A stretch of 59,151 nucleotides of DNA from Beroe ovata (taxonomy: Eukaryota; Ctenophora; Nuda; Beroida; Beroidae). Shown in pieces: positions 16,533 through 28,040 of the stretch. Numbering within the stretch: position 1 is the stretch's first letter; every line of letters starts with the position of its first letter. The position numbers and the translations under genes are program-made. The stretch lies in assembly GCA_946803715.1 (NCBI GenBank), contig CAMPET010000042.1, positions 175,993 to 235,143 on the forward strand, read 5' to 3'. The notes below the pieces were generated by a model. The model saw nothing but the letters and a program-made list of their open reading frames with translations, made no database searches and was not told where the DNA came from.

Positions 16533-19500
16533 ATGTGGCCCTCTAGGGCCAAGAAGATGATCACTGTTCATATCCAGACACTTGAAGTTGATATGGAGTT
16601 CAGTGTTCCGGTATTACTAGCTATGTTCATTTAGATGTTCCAGATGTTCATTCATTTAGATGTTCCAGTTGATGTTCTATAAATAGGAATTTGATAATCC
16701 AACCCTCAGTATCGGGCAACTGGTAAAGAAGTGTTTGATAAAGTAACAACAACCATGGGCTTACGAGAAACCTGGTACTTTGGACTACAGTGTGCCAAAG
16801 CAGGTCAAATGTGGATGATAGATGAGAAAAGGATAGTTGACCAAGTTTACATAGATGATGGGAACAAACCTGTTCAATTAAATCTTCTTGTAAAGTTCTA
16901 TCCACTGGATGTCAATGACCTTATCCAAGATATAACGAAACACTTGTTTTTCCTACAAGTCAAAGACCAGATACTATCACGTATCATATTTGCACCAGCT
17001 GAAGTTTGTGTCATGCTTGCATCATTTGCTCTACAAGCAAAGGTAATCATAGTGAATGGTAAATTCTGTTTGATTGAAATCTTTGTTGTCTTGTAAGTCG
17101 TCATAATAACCGTCTTGTTTAGTATGGAGATTACGATGATCAAAAACACAAGATTGGACAATTGGGAAATGAACAGCTCATTCCTGAACAAGTTATGAAT
17201 CAGTACTTGATGACTAAAGAGGGCTGGGAAGAGAATGTTATTGCATGGTGGGCTCAGCACTCAGCTGGAGCAAACATAGAGAGGTTTCACTTATATTTTG
17301 AAATTCTTGGAATGTTAAATATATCATGACACAAAAAATATATCATGACATGAATGTGAAACTCATTCATTTCTCAATTATGCAGGGATAAGGAATGGGC
17401 AGAGCTTCAGTACCTAACAATAGCTCAAGATTTAAAGATGTTTGGAGTAAATTATTTCTTGATACAGGTCCTGACAATCCCACTATCCCAGTGTACTATC
17501 AATCCCATACAATGAAACCTACGCCTGCTCTTCTCAATTTGAAAAGTTTTATTCCACTGAGTTTAAATCCTTGAATTTCAGAACAAGAAAGGAACTGATT
17601 TGTGGCTTGGGGTCGATGCTCAGGGTCTTAATATCTATGAGATGGAGAACCAGCAGAAAGCAAAGATAGCATTTCCCTGGAATGAGGTGAAAAATATCTC
17701 ATTCCAGGACAAAAAGGTAACTGTTAAGATGAATATTATCAATCGTTCACTCTACTATGACATAACAGTGTGCCACTTACAGATGTGTTGAAGTTGTGGT
17801 GTCAACAAATAAGCTCCTACGACTCAATCACCCAACATATCGGTTTTAATCTTAGCTGGTAATGTTTAATCATTCTCTTTTTTCTAGAGTACAATTCTTT
17901 CCCACAGTTTATAATCAAGCCTGTCAAGGAGACGCCAGAAGAGTTCAAATTCTTTACCAAGAACATCAGGACTAATAGGATGGTAAGTTATGTAAATAAT
18001 AGGATGGTTAGTTATGTTCATGCTTGTACTCCTGATTTAAAACACGAAATTTAACCTCAAACACTCAAGATCGTTTGAAAATTCTGATATTGTAATTATC
18101 TCTACCTTAGATACTGTCATGAACTCCATCACCATGATATTTTTTGAAAGGCAACATCAATCCCAAATAACAACACTTATTATACAGATACTGCAGCTGT
18201 GTGTTGGTAACCAAATAACAACACTTATTATACAGATACTGCAGCTGTGTGTTGGTAACCACGAACTATATGCCCGGAGGAACAAGGGTGACACTCTGGT
18301 TGTACAAGCCCTCAAACAACAAGCAAAGGTTATTCACCACTGTATGGATCAATGCTGTTCTTATTCGATTTCGAGTCAAAGGCCGATTGCTTCTTTGACC
18401 ATACATTGCATATAATTGCGCGCCATACAATTATTTTATTAGTCACTGTAAAAAGATGCTTGCCCCGTTGTTTGACTTTCGATCCTATTTGCATAGTTTA
18501 TGTTGACAAAACGACCCATTCAACCGTTTGTTTAGAAAGATACATGCAGAGCAGAATCTACGACTCAAGATTATATGTACAATCGTTGCTCTAATCAGCA
18601 TGTGCATTGTTCCTAAAAGTGAAAAAGAACATACAGAGCAACGTTATCAAAGCACCATCATCAGAAATGAGCTCCCAGTCCACTATTGCAGTAGTAGCAC
18701 GTGTCCATGGAAATTAGAAACGCGCATTTTAGATCAAAATCAGCACGTATAACACTGCAACAAGCCGGTTCAAACCAGTCGTTCAGACTAGTTTATTAAA
18801 CTCGCTATAGTCTGAATTGGCATTGCCTTTCTAGTTCCTACGTGAATAAGAACCAGCACATCTTATTCTAAAGACTTGCTTGTTCGAGCTGACTTGTCGG
18901 TCCACATTTGACATACGGACTGTAACCAGCCTATTCTTGCTCCGCATGTATGTTCCTCGCAAGACCCAGTTACATGTCTGCTTTATTCCAATTAGTGCAC
19001 AAGTAGCTACACTCCCTACAAACATGTTCACTTCAATTTATTGGACAGTTTAACAGCGGTGAAAGAATCGGCGGTTAATGGGAGGTTAGGACTTCGTCTG
19101 GCTTTGCGTGACAGCTAATAGTCATCGGAGGGGGGTGCAGTTTAGAGGTTAATGTTGTTTAATGTATATATACGGTTTATAACTCGCTACTTTTCGTCCA
19201 ATTACCACACACGAGTCAGTGAGTCACGTGGGGAGCATGACTGACCAATGGCGCTCCCAGGAAGATAAGAAGAGGAAGCAGGTTGAGAGGGATAAACTGG
19301 AGAAGGAACGCCGAGCAAAGGAGGATGCTCTCCGGCAGCGTGAGGAACTGGAACTGAGATTGAGGAAATTCGAGGCTCAGGCACGGAGAGCCAACGACAA
19401 GCTGGTGAGTGGGATGACGTGTGTGCTGGGTAGTGACTGCCACATCACACATGCGTTGTAAATATGCCACATAGTTGATAGATTATGTGGTTTCCATCAA

Positions 19501-22500
19501 GAGTAACTGATAGCAACATTTCTCACTCATAGAGCAACACTTGCGTTGCCCTAGTAACCACACCAATGGTAGCAACACATAGCAACCCTATTCTTCAGCA
19601 ACGCAGTGAGGAAGTTGCTGAAATATTGGAGGAGAAGGTACAGCTTGCTGAGGAGGAGGCAAACTTGCTTGCAAAGCGAGCAACTGAAGCTCAACAGGAA
19701 ATACAGAGAATAAGCCAAGAAAACGCAAAGGTTTGTCAAGAATTGCGAAAAAAAAATGGAAAATGTTTTGATCATCCATTTCCTTTGGATGAAAACAGCA
19801 CATCATTTCAGAATAACGAAGAGAATCTATTCCTAAAGCAAAGATTGAAAGAGTTAGAGGAGATATCACAACTTGCCGCGTCCAAAGCTGAGATAGGGTT
19901 TGTAATTTTCTGTCGGGGAAATTTGATGCAATCACAAATAGGACCGGATATTTATTATGATCCTGAACAAATTATCCAACCCCTGATCTATTCGTAGCGC
20001 AAGTCAGGCATACCGACTGAAGCAAGAGTTAGAAAGTGCACGGGAGAGGGAGAAGGTTGCCAAGAGTAAACTTATGGAAATCACTCAACAGAGCGTCCTA
20101 CATGACCAGGTTATTCGGGAAATTGGGTAGTTAAACTGGGTTGGGATGTTATTTAACAAGTGTACACCAAAGTTCGGACCATTATGTCTCTCTGAAAACG
20201 CTGTAATGGACTTTGGCATCTATCATTAATCATGTGTATATGATGCTTGTTTTTCAGGCTGACATACTTTCATACATTGACAGAGATGAAACAGGGAACA
20301 TACCTGAGATAGAAGAAAGGATCGAAGGAGAAAGCTCCAGGTAGATTGGAAAATGTCCCACATGTACCAATTATTTTGATTGTTTTCGGAAGGCGCATGG
20401 CTTCATCGTTCAGAACGTCGCGCTCACGTACATAATATCCCAGGCCACGCGCACGCGCGTGACGCGCGTGCATGAATCGTATCGATCAATCAGTCAAGTT
20501 ATTGATTTATTTGTATTGACCTTGATTTTGGAAGGAAAAGTGATAAATTATAATTGATATTTTCAGCACCTTACCGTGCATATTTCAGACTCGATGACTC
20601 TATTCAATCTGAGGAAGTTAAGAGCCAACTGAATAGCCTCAAGTCAAAGATAGATGTAAGTACTACTAACCCTAGTCAACGAGATTCTCAATGTTCCCTG
20701 AACATTGAAGAACATCTCTAGGATCTTTTCAAATAATATACGAAATAGGGTAAGTGAGATATAGGTGTTGGTTGTAAGTTAAACAAATTCAATCAAACCT
20801 GATTTGGTGATCCGAAACCGTGCGAAGTCCCTCACTCCCTCGTCAATATGCTCTCTCCCGACAAGAGAAGTCTCCATACTCTCCACTCCCCTGAGAAGCT
20901 CCATCCATTGAGTGTACGAGGAGCAAGATGCGAAGTCTCCCACCCACTCTGAATCACTTATCAGTAACTGGAAGTCGTCCCCATGCCCATTACTTTCCAA
21001 AGTAACAATCATGTTCCCCGATATGTTATCGATGGTGTAGGAACAAAGCTTATTGCCGGCTACAGTAAGCTCTATATTGAGATTAACTGTTTGAGATGCC
21101 CCGAGGTTATATCCCAGTGCTAAACTGCTTACATAAGCATGGTCATTGTCGTAAAACCGGGTCTCTATTTGGAAATTTTCCTCTGACCCCGCTGATATGC
21201 GGTACTGTAGACAGTTGTCTTGCGGCTGAAATGCCCCGGGCAAACTTTCGTCTTCAGTTGGTGGTATGCGTCTCCATTCTGAATACAGATGGTTGATATT
21301 ACACCCTATGCTAATTACTTCAGACTACCAATCTTTCTTAATAAACTTAATTAGAGTACGATGAACTCTGACGGCTAAAATAACATTCAGTACACCGATA
21401 TTACATACAGGGAAAACTAACCCGTACAGCTGTTAACAGAATATGCTGTCAACGAATGACTTGTTGCGACCCTGTCACAGTCAGAGATTGCGTCATTGTT
21501 ATGTAATGCACACCCGTGCGTATCCTTGTCGAATATCAGAACTGCACACCCCCGGTATTGGGCACATCTCGTCCTACAGTCGTGGAGGGAAGTGGTGTCA
21601 CTGTGCCTCTCGAGAAGAGAGTCACTGGGCTTCCCACACCCGCCCTCCCACAACTTTCCACAATGTGGTGCTGAAATGCGGTGCTGAGATGTTTCGACAG
21701 AATCTGCGTGCTGAATTGAGGGCGTGTCCATACGGTTTAAGTTAAGAGAAGCATACCTTCACATCTGTAGGGAGAGATCACATAGAATGTGTCCATTTGA
21801 TACGAAAACAAGTGACATACCCAAATCGCCTCCTCCTTATATAAGTGACATAGGTTATTAGTTCCAGCAATAACCAAACCACATTCAGGATCAAGTCGGC
21901 ACTGCTCTCGACACTGCTCCCGGGGAGCAATTAACGACTTAACAAAGTAGGTAGGATACCCATTGGAACACCCTCCCTCCCTGATGCTACCACAGTGACC
22001 TGAAATTTTCATCCTGGGCTTATTAAATGTGGTCCGATGCGGAGATCCTACTTCCAAATTGTAACAGACAGCGATGTTAGGATTTATGTCATACCTTGGG
22101 CACACTCTAGTTGATAGACGGATGACGCCCAGCTTCCGCCTTTTCCATCAATACAAGCGTCGGACAGACCATACTTTCTGTAGTTTAGTGCGGCGTCTTC
22201 TGCAGTTGCACACTGAGTGCCGATTTGAACCCCGAAAACATCCCATCCAAGATGGAGAGTGTGCTCAAGGCACATTTGAACAGGGTCCTCTCCATCCTCA
22301 CCCACAGGGATCATGTGATCGAAACTTATAGCACGGACCACCTCATCCTTCCAACAACCTTTCTGCAGCAAATTGCACACTTCTCCTGTAAAAGTGAAGA
22401 GTATAACTTTGGCAGATAATTTTTACAGAAATGGAGAAATGTTGATTTAAATTTCTCTATATTTCCGTACTTCCTTCAGAGATAAGGAGAAAGGTCAATA

Positions 22501-25500
22501 GGAGAATAGCTACCAATTTCCAGTGGTTTTCCATGATCTGGGAGTGATGAGTCGTTTTCGTGAAATGATGGGTCGTTTGTAGGTGAGGGTCACACCGACA
22601 TCCCTAAATATACTCAAATAGGAGCTGTTTGAAACGTCCTGTCGCAAAAAGTACCTCATAAAAGTACTTCGGGGAACGAATTTCAATTGCAGGAAGTAAG
22701 TTAATTTGAGTGCAATCATGAAAACTTGTTCGTTCAAAACAAATTTAGATGAATTATCGATCAACAAGTTGTATGTAAACTTAAGTATGTGCACGCAGAT
22801 AATTTTAATGTACAGCTGTGTTCTCAATGACAAATGTGGACCTGAGAAATACCTCCCACTCAATGAAAAACGGCCCCTTCAAGTGATTACAATCCATCCT
22901 TTCGTCCAATGGTGCCTCCAAGATATTCTTCTTGATGATAGCACTCTATTATTGTGTAAATGTGCAGTCTTTGCGGGCGCCATATCAAGAAGAATGGGGC
23001 TGTAATTATGAGACTCTCTATTCAATAGTTGCCGTACTGACAATTATCTTCAGTCAGTAGGGAGGTTAAGGGTGTGGTGGTTAAGATCAAATTCATTTAC
23101 ATCAAAATGCTCGTAGTTCTTGAGAATTCTTGCTGTAATTTCAATCGTATGCAATTAGGAGTCGTTACATCATCTCATTACGTCATCTCATTACATCATC
23201 TCATTACATCATCTCATTAAATTTTAGTGCTCGAGCTGGAAATCAATTGGCTTCTTTCCGAAATATGAGCAGACCATATGCCATAGATATCCCTTCTTTG
23301 AACAAATCACCTCAAGAAAGAGACAGAACTTGAAAAATGTGGACACAATATATGGTTCAGAGGTTTGAAATATAATATTGTATACACAAAGACTTCAGGA
23401 CGTTCCAATAGAACCTGGTATGGTCCACTTTCTAAAAGTTATGATACATGCATGAGTAGCAGCAAATCGTCCCAAATCGAAGATGACCGGAATAGTAGTA
23501 GTTTAGTTAAACTTTCCCGCTTACAAAACATAATTAATTTATCGTTAGTCATTCGGCTCTCATTCAATCGTCCAATCCATGAACTTTGTAACTGTAAGTG
23601 CAACCTCTTTTTCCCATTTTATCTCTGCTGCTAGTTGTTACTCCCAGTGTGTGGACCATCTGCTACACTGTAAAGTGACGCTGGAATTCAAGTGAACCAA
23701 ATCGTGACGTACGGCATGATGTCTCCTGAAAAACTTAATAAACGGTGGTTTATGTTCGTCGGTAAAGCATATTACATTGAGTTTATTATGTTATTCGTTT
23801 TATATGCAACACGTCATTGAATGGCATGTTGAATTTAGAACGAGTAGCATTGCCATACAATTCTCTGATATCAATGTGCCCCGAGCATTGATATCAGTTG
23901 ATAATCAGTTGATATCAGTTGATGTGTACAGATCAACTTGATCTGCACACAGTACAAACCTAAAAAAAAGTCGTGGAGGAGCACATAATGCCCGTCGCGT
24001 GCGATACAAACCTATTGTGTTATTTGCACGTGTAGGTTGGACCACCTTGTAGTAAACACTGGATGACGGTATTTTATAGACGTCACTCTCCTTCAAGTAA
24101 ACCTCCGCATACCACACATCAACATCCATGAGGAGCTGGGCAACTTCTGGGCAAAATGATTCACCCATCGGGAATCCGTTATAGGAGAAGATGTTGCTAT
24201 TGTGGGAAATTTTGAAGCTGACTGCTAGAGATTCTGTCTGCGAGCTATGAATAGTCTCGATACAAGCGGGTTGGGACCCCATCTTAACATGAAGCGAAAC
24301 ATTCGATGATTCCGATTTTTTGATCCGCAAGAGCGCATGGAATTTATCGACGGGCGTATCAGGAGCCTCGAATAAAGCTGTATCGATGCTAAAAGCTGGT
24401 TCATCGCTGGACAGAGCCTGCCAGGGGATCATGTAATGAAAAGTGGTTTCCGCGGATACGACTTCAAATCGTGAAGATGGCTCCGTTCTTCTTTCAACTG
24501 CTGACCAATCTCCTGCACGATGAGGATCACTCTAATAGTAATTATTGTAGGTTGTTGAGAGAACTTTATTCTACTTCATTTGAGAGAGTGAGATTGTGTG
24601 TCACGTGTGTTTGTATATGTGCGGCGTGTGTCAGTGTTGGTGTGCCTCTGTGTGTACTGTGTGTGAGGATCATATACAATATACATGCGACACTTACCTG
24701 TGCAAGGGTTAACGGAAAAGCTGTTAAAAATCAAATCGCAGCACCCCAGAACCACACCCCACTTCAGAAGCGCGCAAGATAAGTTGATCTCGTCAAAGTA
24801 ATAAACATCGCATCCGGCTTTGTCACGGCACATCTGCCGATCACAGGCCGCCACTCCGATTATATCTACAATTCGATAATCTGTAATGCCCGTTCCATCC
24901 TCAGCTGTGCTTTTTGCCCCAATGTGTCCTAGGTCACCGCACGAATCTGTACGGTGTTTCTTTGTTAATTATTCATAAGTTTAATTTGTCTATCGTAACA
25001 TGACTGGTATTCAATACTTTGTAATATCGGAGTTATCGCCAGATTAAAAATTGAAAACCGTATAGCTTCACATCTTGACCGGCTGCGTTCATTACCAGTG
25101 CACTCATCAGACACAAGATTCTCATGTTTGGTGCACCAAGGAACTCCATGCTGCTGTGCTGCAGAAGACGGTTATTATAATGGTTATTATTGTATGCGAT
25201 ATACTGCTTGCCCAGCAGTATATCGCATACAATAATAACCATGCTGGGGCAGCAGCTGTTATGTATATATTGGGCCGCTTCTAATTTGCGGGTCATCTGA
25301 CTTATGTTCATTACTCGTAAGACCATAATCCATTCAAAATGCAATTCTATAAGTCCAAAAACATGAACAGATAAATTCTCGCTCGATTGCACAAGTGGGA
25401 TGAGAGTATGGGTCAGGAATCCAACTGCACTCAGTACTGCTCGAGGCGATGATAATAATCACGATGTCGGAGTTCATTATCATCCAAATGATAGCACACG

Positions 25501-26752
25501 TGTACAGTAGCATGTGATTGTCACCCAGGGGAGGAGGGGGATGGGGGAGTTCCGATCACTTGGTATTGTTCTATTGTCAGAGCTCTGGATCATTATATTA
25601 GGTGGATTATGTTAATGTAGATCATGTGAATGCTGATTATTCATTTTAACTCATATCATAACCATATCGACTAGCATCTCATGGATATTGAAGATTATAT
25701 GTAGATCACTTCGATGATATTAGGTATGCCCGCCCGACTTTAACATTGTGGGTGGGGTGGCTTAGAAAATTGCACAAAGCACCGATGGATTCGGATTTAT
25801 TAATGTCATTCATCAGGGTAGAATTTATCATTAATACATAATGCAACCGATCCACCTGGAATGGTGGTCTTGTATTATTCATGTACCCACAGAATCGGGA
25901 ATCGCGGGCAATGAATATCAAGAGAACCCCTCTCACGCAGTACCCCGCCTCTCTGCGATTCATATATTACTTGTGTGCGGCTCGTGATCATGGATGATAA
26001 TATCGGTACACCGTTAAACATAATCTGTAGGATGGGGAGCGGAGGTTACACTTATAGTATAGGGAGGTTATAGGATAGGGAGGGGAGGTTATACTAATTG
26101 TATAATCATGAGCTATCTCTGACATTGGGCGGGGAGTCATGATGGTGGCAAGTCATGGTAGAAGAATGTGTGTGTGTGTGTGGGTGTGTGTGTCTGTGTC
26201 TGTGTGTGNTGTTTTGTGCTTTTTTTCGGTTTTTGTGTGTTTGTGTGAGTGTTCGTGGCGGTGGGTGTGTGTGTGTGTGTGTATGTGTGTGTGTATGTGT
26301 GTATGTGTGTATGTGTGTATGTGTGGACTGTGGGTGCGGTTCATATTCACACCTGAATATATCCTCCATTCCAGGCTCTGAAAGTGGACAGGGGAGAGGA
26401 CGGAGTCGATTTAAGTGACGAGGACAAATTCCAAACACTTAGGCGGGTGAGTTACCGAATTCTCCCATCAATAGTGCACGGTAATTGCCCATTGCCCGTA
26501 TACCCAGTGATGTCCCGCGTCTATTACTAGCTGGGCATAACTGTGGAAGAAAACGCCCAACCCATTCATTCCTGTCGATTATTCTCGAAGTTGGGTAATC
26601 TGTACCCTGACTGTCAAGTCAACATGTAACGACTAGCGAGTGTTGAGTGTTAGTTTTGATGTTGATTGTTGTCCTCATTAAGCTAATACCGTGTATTCCA
26701 GATAACAGCCGGTGAGACACGCTCCAGGATAGCATTCTTCCACTCCTTGTGA
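16533..26752 (+). CDS. NF2: Merlin (NF2), FERM-domain tumour suppressor homologue, 15 exons
   Basis: Exons 16533–16610, 16710–17042, 17123–17283, 17386–17467, 17582–17716, 17908–17982, 18236–18328, 19261–19404, 19599–19730, 19812–19897, 19998–20109, 20258–20340, 20589–20655, 26375–26446, 26702–26752. All phases close, giving 567 residues (human merlin 595). FERM domain about residues 1–310: [74 protein letters not shown] charged alpha-helical coiled coil follows (about 315–520). The tail ends SRIAFFHSL, matching the merlin-type end (R-x-AFFxxL) rather than the ezrin/radixin/moesin end, although a DKFQTLRR motif with the ERM-type Thr is kept. Merlin links cortical membrane proteins to Hippo signalling. 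Intron 13 hosts an antisense gene. ERM is the alternative call. Confidence 0.93.
18163..18258 (+). repeat. 48-bp duplication spanning a merlin splice acceptor
   Basis: A 48-bp unit is repeated exactly and includes the pyrimidine-poor acceptor TTATACAG plus the first bases of exon 7. Acceptors therefore exist at 18188 and 18236. Only the second gives the conserved [12 protein letters not shown] junction; use of the first would insert 16 codons in frame. Confidence 0.9.
20779..25149 (-). CDS. Secreted cysteine-rich PAN/WSC-like protein nested in merlin intron
   Basis: Seven exons on the minus strand: 25149 (or ATG at 25125)–25059, 24946–24698, 24512–24012, 22385–22095, 21999–21757, 21670–21422, 21278–20779; every intron is phase 1. 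The first exon encodes a signal peptide ([17 protein letters not shown]). Exons 2, 5 and 6 are related modules of about 80 residues starting near CGxL…GGC with 6–8 cysteines, resembling PAN/apple or WSC folds; exon 4 ([13 protein letters not shown]…) is WSC-like. Exons 3 and 7 are about 166-residue modules with few cysteines that I do not recognise and that may be homologous to one another. Total about 700 residues, no membrane anchor seen, so probably extracellular. Role unknown; carbohydrate or protein binding is typical of the fold. Confidence 0.75.
23164..23219. repeat. 13-bp tandem repeat in merlin intron 13
   Basis: Four copies of TACATCATCTCAT with one variant, in an intron shared by merlin (plus strand) and the nested gene (minus strand). 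Confidence 0.85.
25180..25242. repeat. Perfect 29-bp inverted repeat, 5-nt loop
   Basis: Arms 25180–25208 and 25214–25242 are perfectly complementary (left arm begins ATGGTTATTATTGTATGC). It sits about 30 bp upstream of the likely start of the nested cysteine-rich gene, inside merlin intron 13. A transcript of either strand would fold into a long hairpin. Confidence 0.9.
25300..26374. other. End of merlin intron 13, no gene seen
   Basis: Contains GA-rich lines near 26036–26090 and a TG-type microsatellite, interrupted by an N at 26209, directly before exon 14 of merlin at 26375. No exon was found. Confidence 0.5.
26166..26326. repeat. TG-rich microsatellite with assembly N
   Basis: Long imperfect TG/TGTA run with a single N. 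It provides a GT-rich tract 50 bp upstream of merlin exon 14. Confidence 0.9.
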
Positions 26753-26794
26753 TTGCACTCCGGTCTGTTATCAGGTTTTAGAAAACACCAGCTG

Positions 26795-27115
26795 TTGCGG
26801 ACAGTTGTAGACAGTACTGTGTAGTGTTGTTAACAGTACTCACTGTGTACTGTTTAGACAGTAGTGTGTACAGTTGTTAACAGTACTCACTGTATACTGT
26901 TGTAGACAGTACTGTGTACAGTTGTTAACAGTACTCACTGTATACAGTTGTAGACAGTACTGTGTACTGTTGTTAACAGTACTCACTTCTGTGTACTGTT
27001 GTAGACAGTACTGTGGACAGTTGTTAACAGTACTCACTGTATACTGTTTAGACAGTAGTGTGTACAGCTGTTAACGGTACTGAATGCTGTGTACTGTTGT
27101 AGACAGTACTGTTTA
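26795..27115. repeat. 48-bp minisatellite downstream of merlin
   Basis: About six copies of a 48-bp unit built from AACAGTACTCACTGT and TGTAGACAGTACTGTGTAC. The unit contains ACAGTACTGT-type palindromes and is a multiple of three, which explains the open frames on both strands. It begins about 45 bp after the merlin stop codon, so it may lie in the 3' UTR. Confidence 0.85.
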
Positions 27116-27280
27116 GTGAGTTTACTGTTGTGGAGTTAGGCAGTTTGTGGTCGATGGTCGAAGCTGGAAACGAAGTTGATAAATTGTGATAACCCCCTCC
27201 ACCCATTTTACTACGGTAGCATTATTCAATATTAACATTTCACTTTTTACAATATTTTTTATGTTTGGTTAAAACTTTCT

Positions 27281-27499
27281 TTATGTCCCAAGATATGTCA
27301 TAGCTGTGTGTGATATTTTAAGGGCAATTTTTTGATAAACGCCTGAATGAGCCGGACTAGCTTCTGCCCCTACATGGTCTAGAGCTCTTATTAATTTCTC
27401 ATTTCTCACAGGCATAGGATCGAAATAATGGGGAAATAGCTCATAAAACTCAAGATAAGTTTTGCAACAATAAGTCACGGATGTTCTGAAGTCAGGCAT
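27281..27499 (-). CDS. Possible terminal exon of the DSL gene
   Basis: On the minus strand a CAG acceptor at about 27480 opens a frame of about 65 residues (CCKTYLEFYELFPHYFDPMP…) ending TYLGT-stop. It could be the last cytoplasmic-tail exon of the DSL gene upstream, reached from one of several GT positions in the TG run at 28040. The match of phase depends on which GT is used. I do not recognise the sequence. Confidence 0.25.
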   Translation of the reverse strand: MPDFRTSVTYCCKTYLEFYELFPHYFDPMPVRNEKLIRALDHVGAEASPAHSGVYQKIALKISHTAMTYLGT

Positions 27500-28040
27500 T
27501 TAGGTACATATTTTATAATGCCCTTCTTAATCTTTAATGAAGATTTTCGCAAGATCGAACATTGACTGTTTTCGATCGCCGGAATGATAAATATGACATT
27601 CGTCATTCATATATCTTCTAAGTCTAGAAGTCTCAGATATCCATCTGCTTTCATCTCGGATAGATTGTAGGTATGGCATATCCTATGAATCACAATCAAA
27701 ATCTTCAAAATAAATTGCTCGTGGTCGAATAAGTGTTCCGCTCTCATGAACTATCGTCTATCATCAATGCTTCCATGTCTCTATATTCAATCCATCAAGC
27801 AAGACGCAGTCACACTTCTTTGAGTATAGTTACCATTGGTTACTAGGGTAACTCATCGTCTTGTTACTCTATTCGCCGGTCTCGTGTAACAAGGTGTTGT
27901 TACTCGTCTCCGCGCGTAACTTTACATCACACGTAACTTTACATCACGCGTTACTCGTCGTTACTATACGGCTGTTCGACAGGCGGCGGTGTAGAGTTGT
28001 TATTTACATTCGGTATGCTGTNACACACACACACACACAC

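Noticed and set aside
26106-26438. His/Thr-rich and Cys/Val-rich ORFs
   Set aside because: Translations of a TG/CA microsatellite that contains an assembly N.
16533-26752. Calling the FERM gene ezrin/radixin/moesin
   Set aside because: The extreme C-terminus is of the merlin R-x-AFFxxL type; the ERM-like Thr motif was noted but outweighed.
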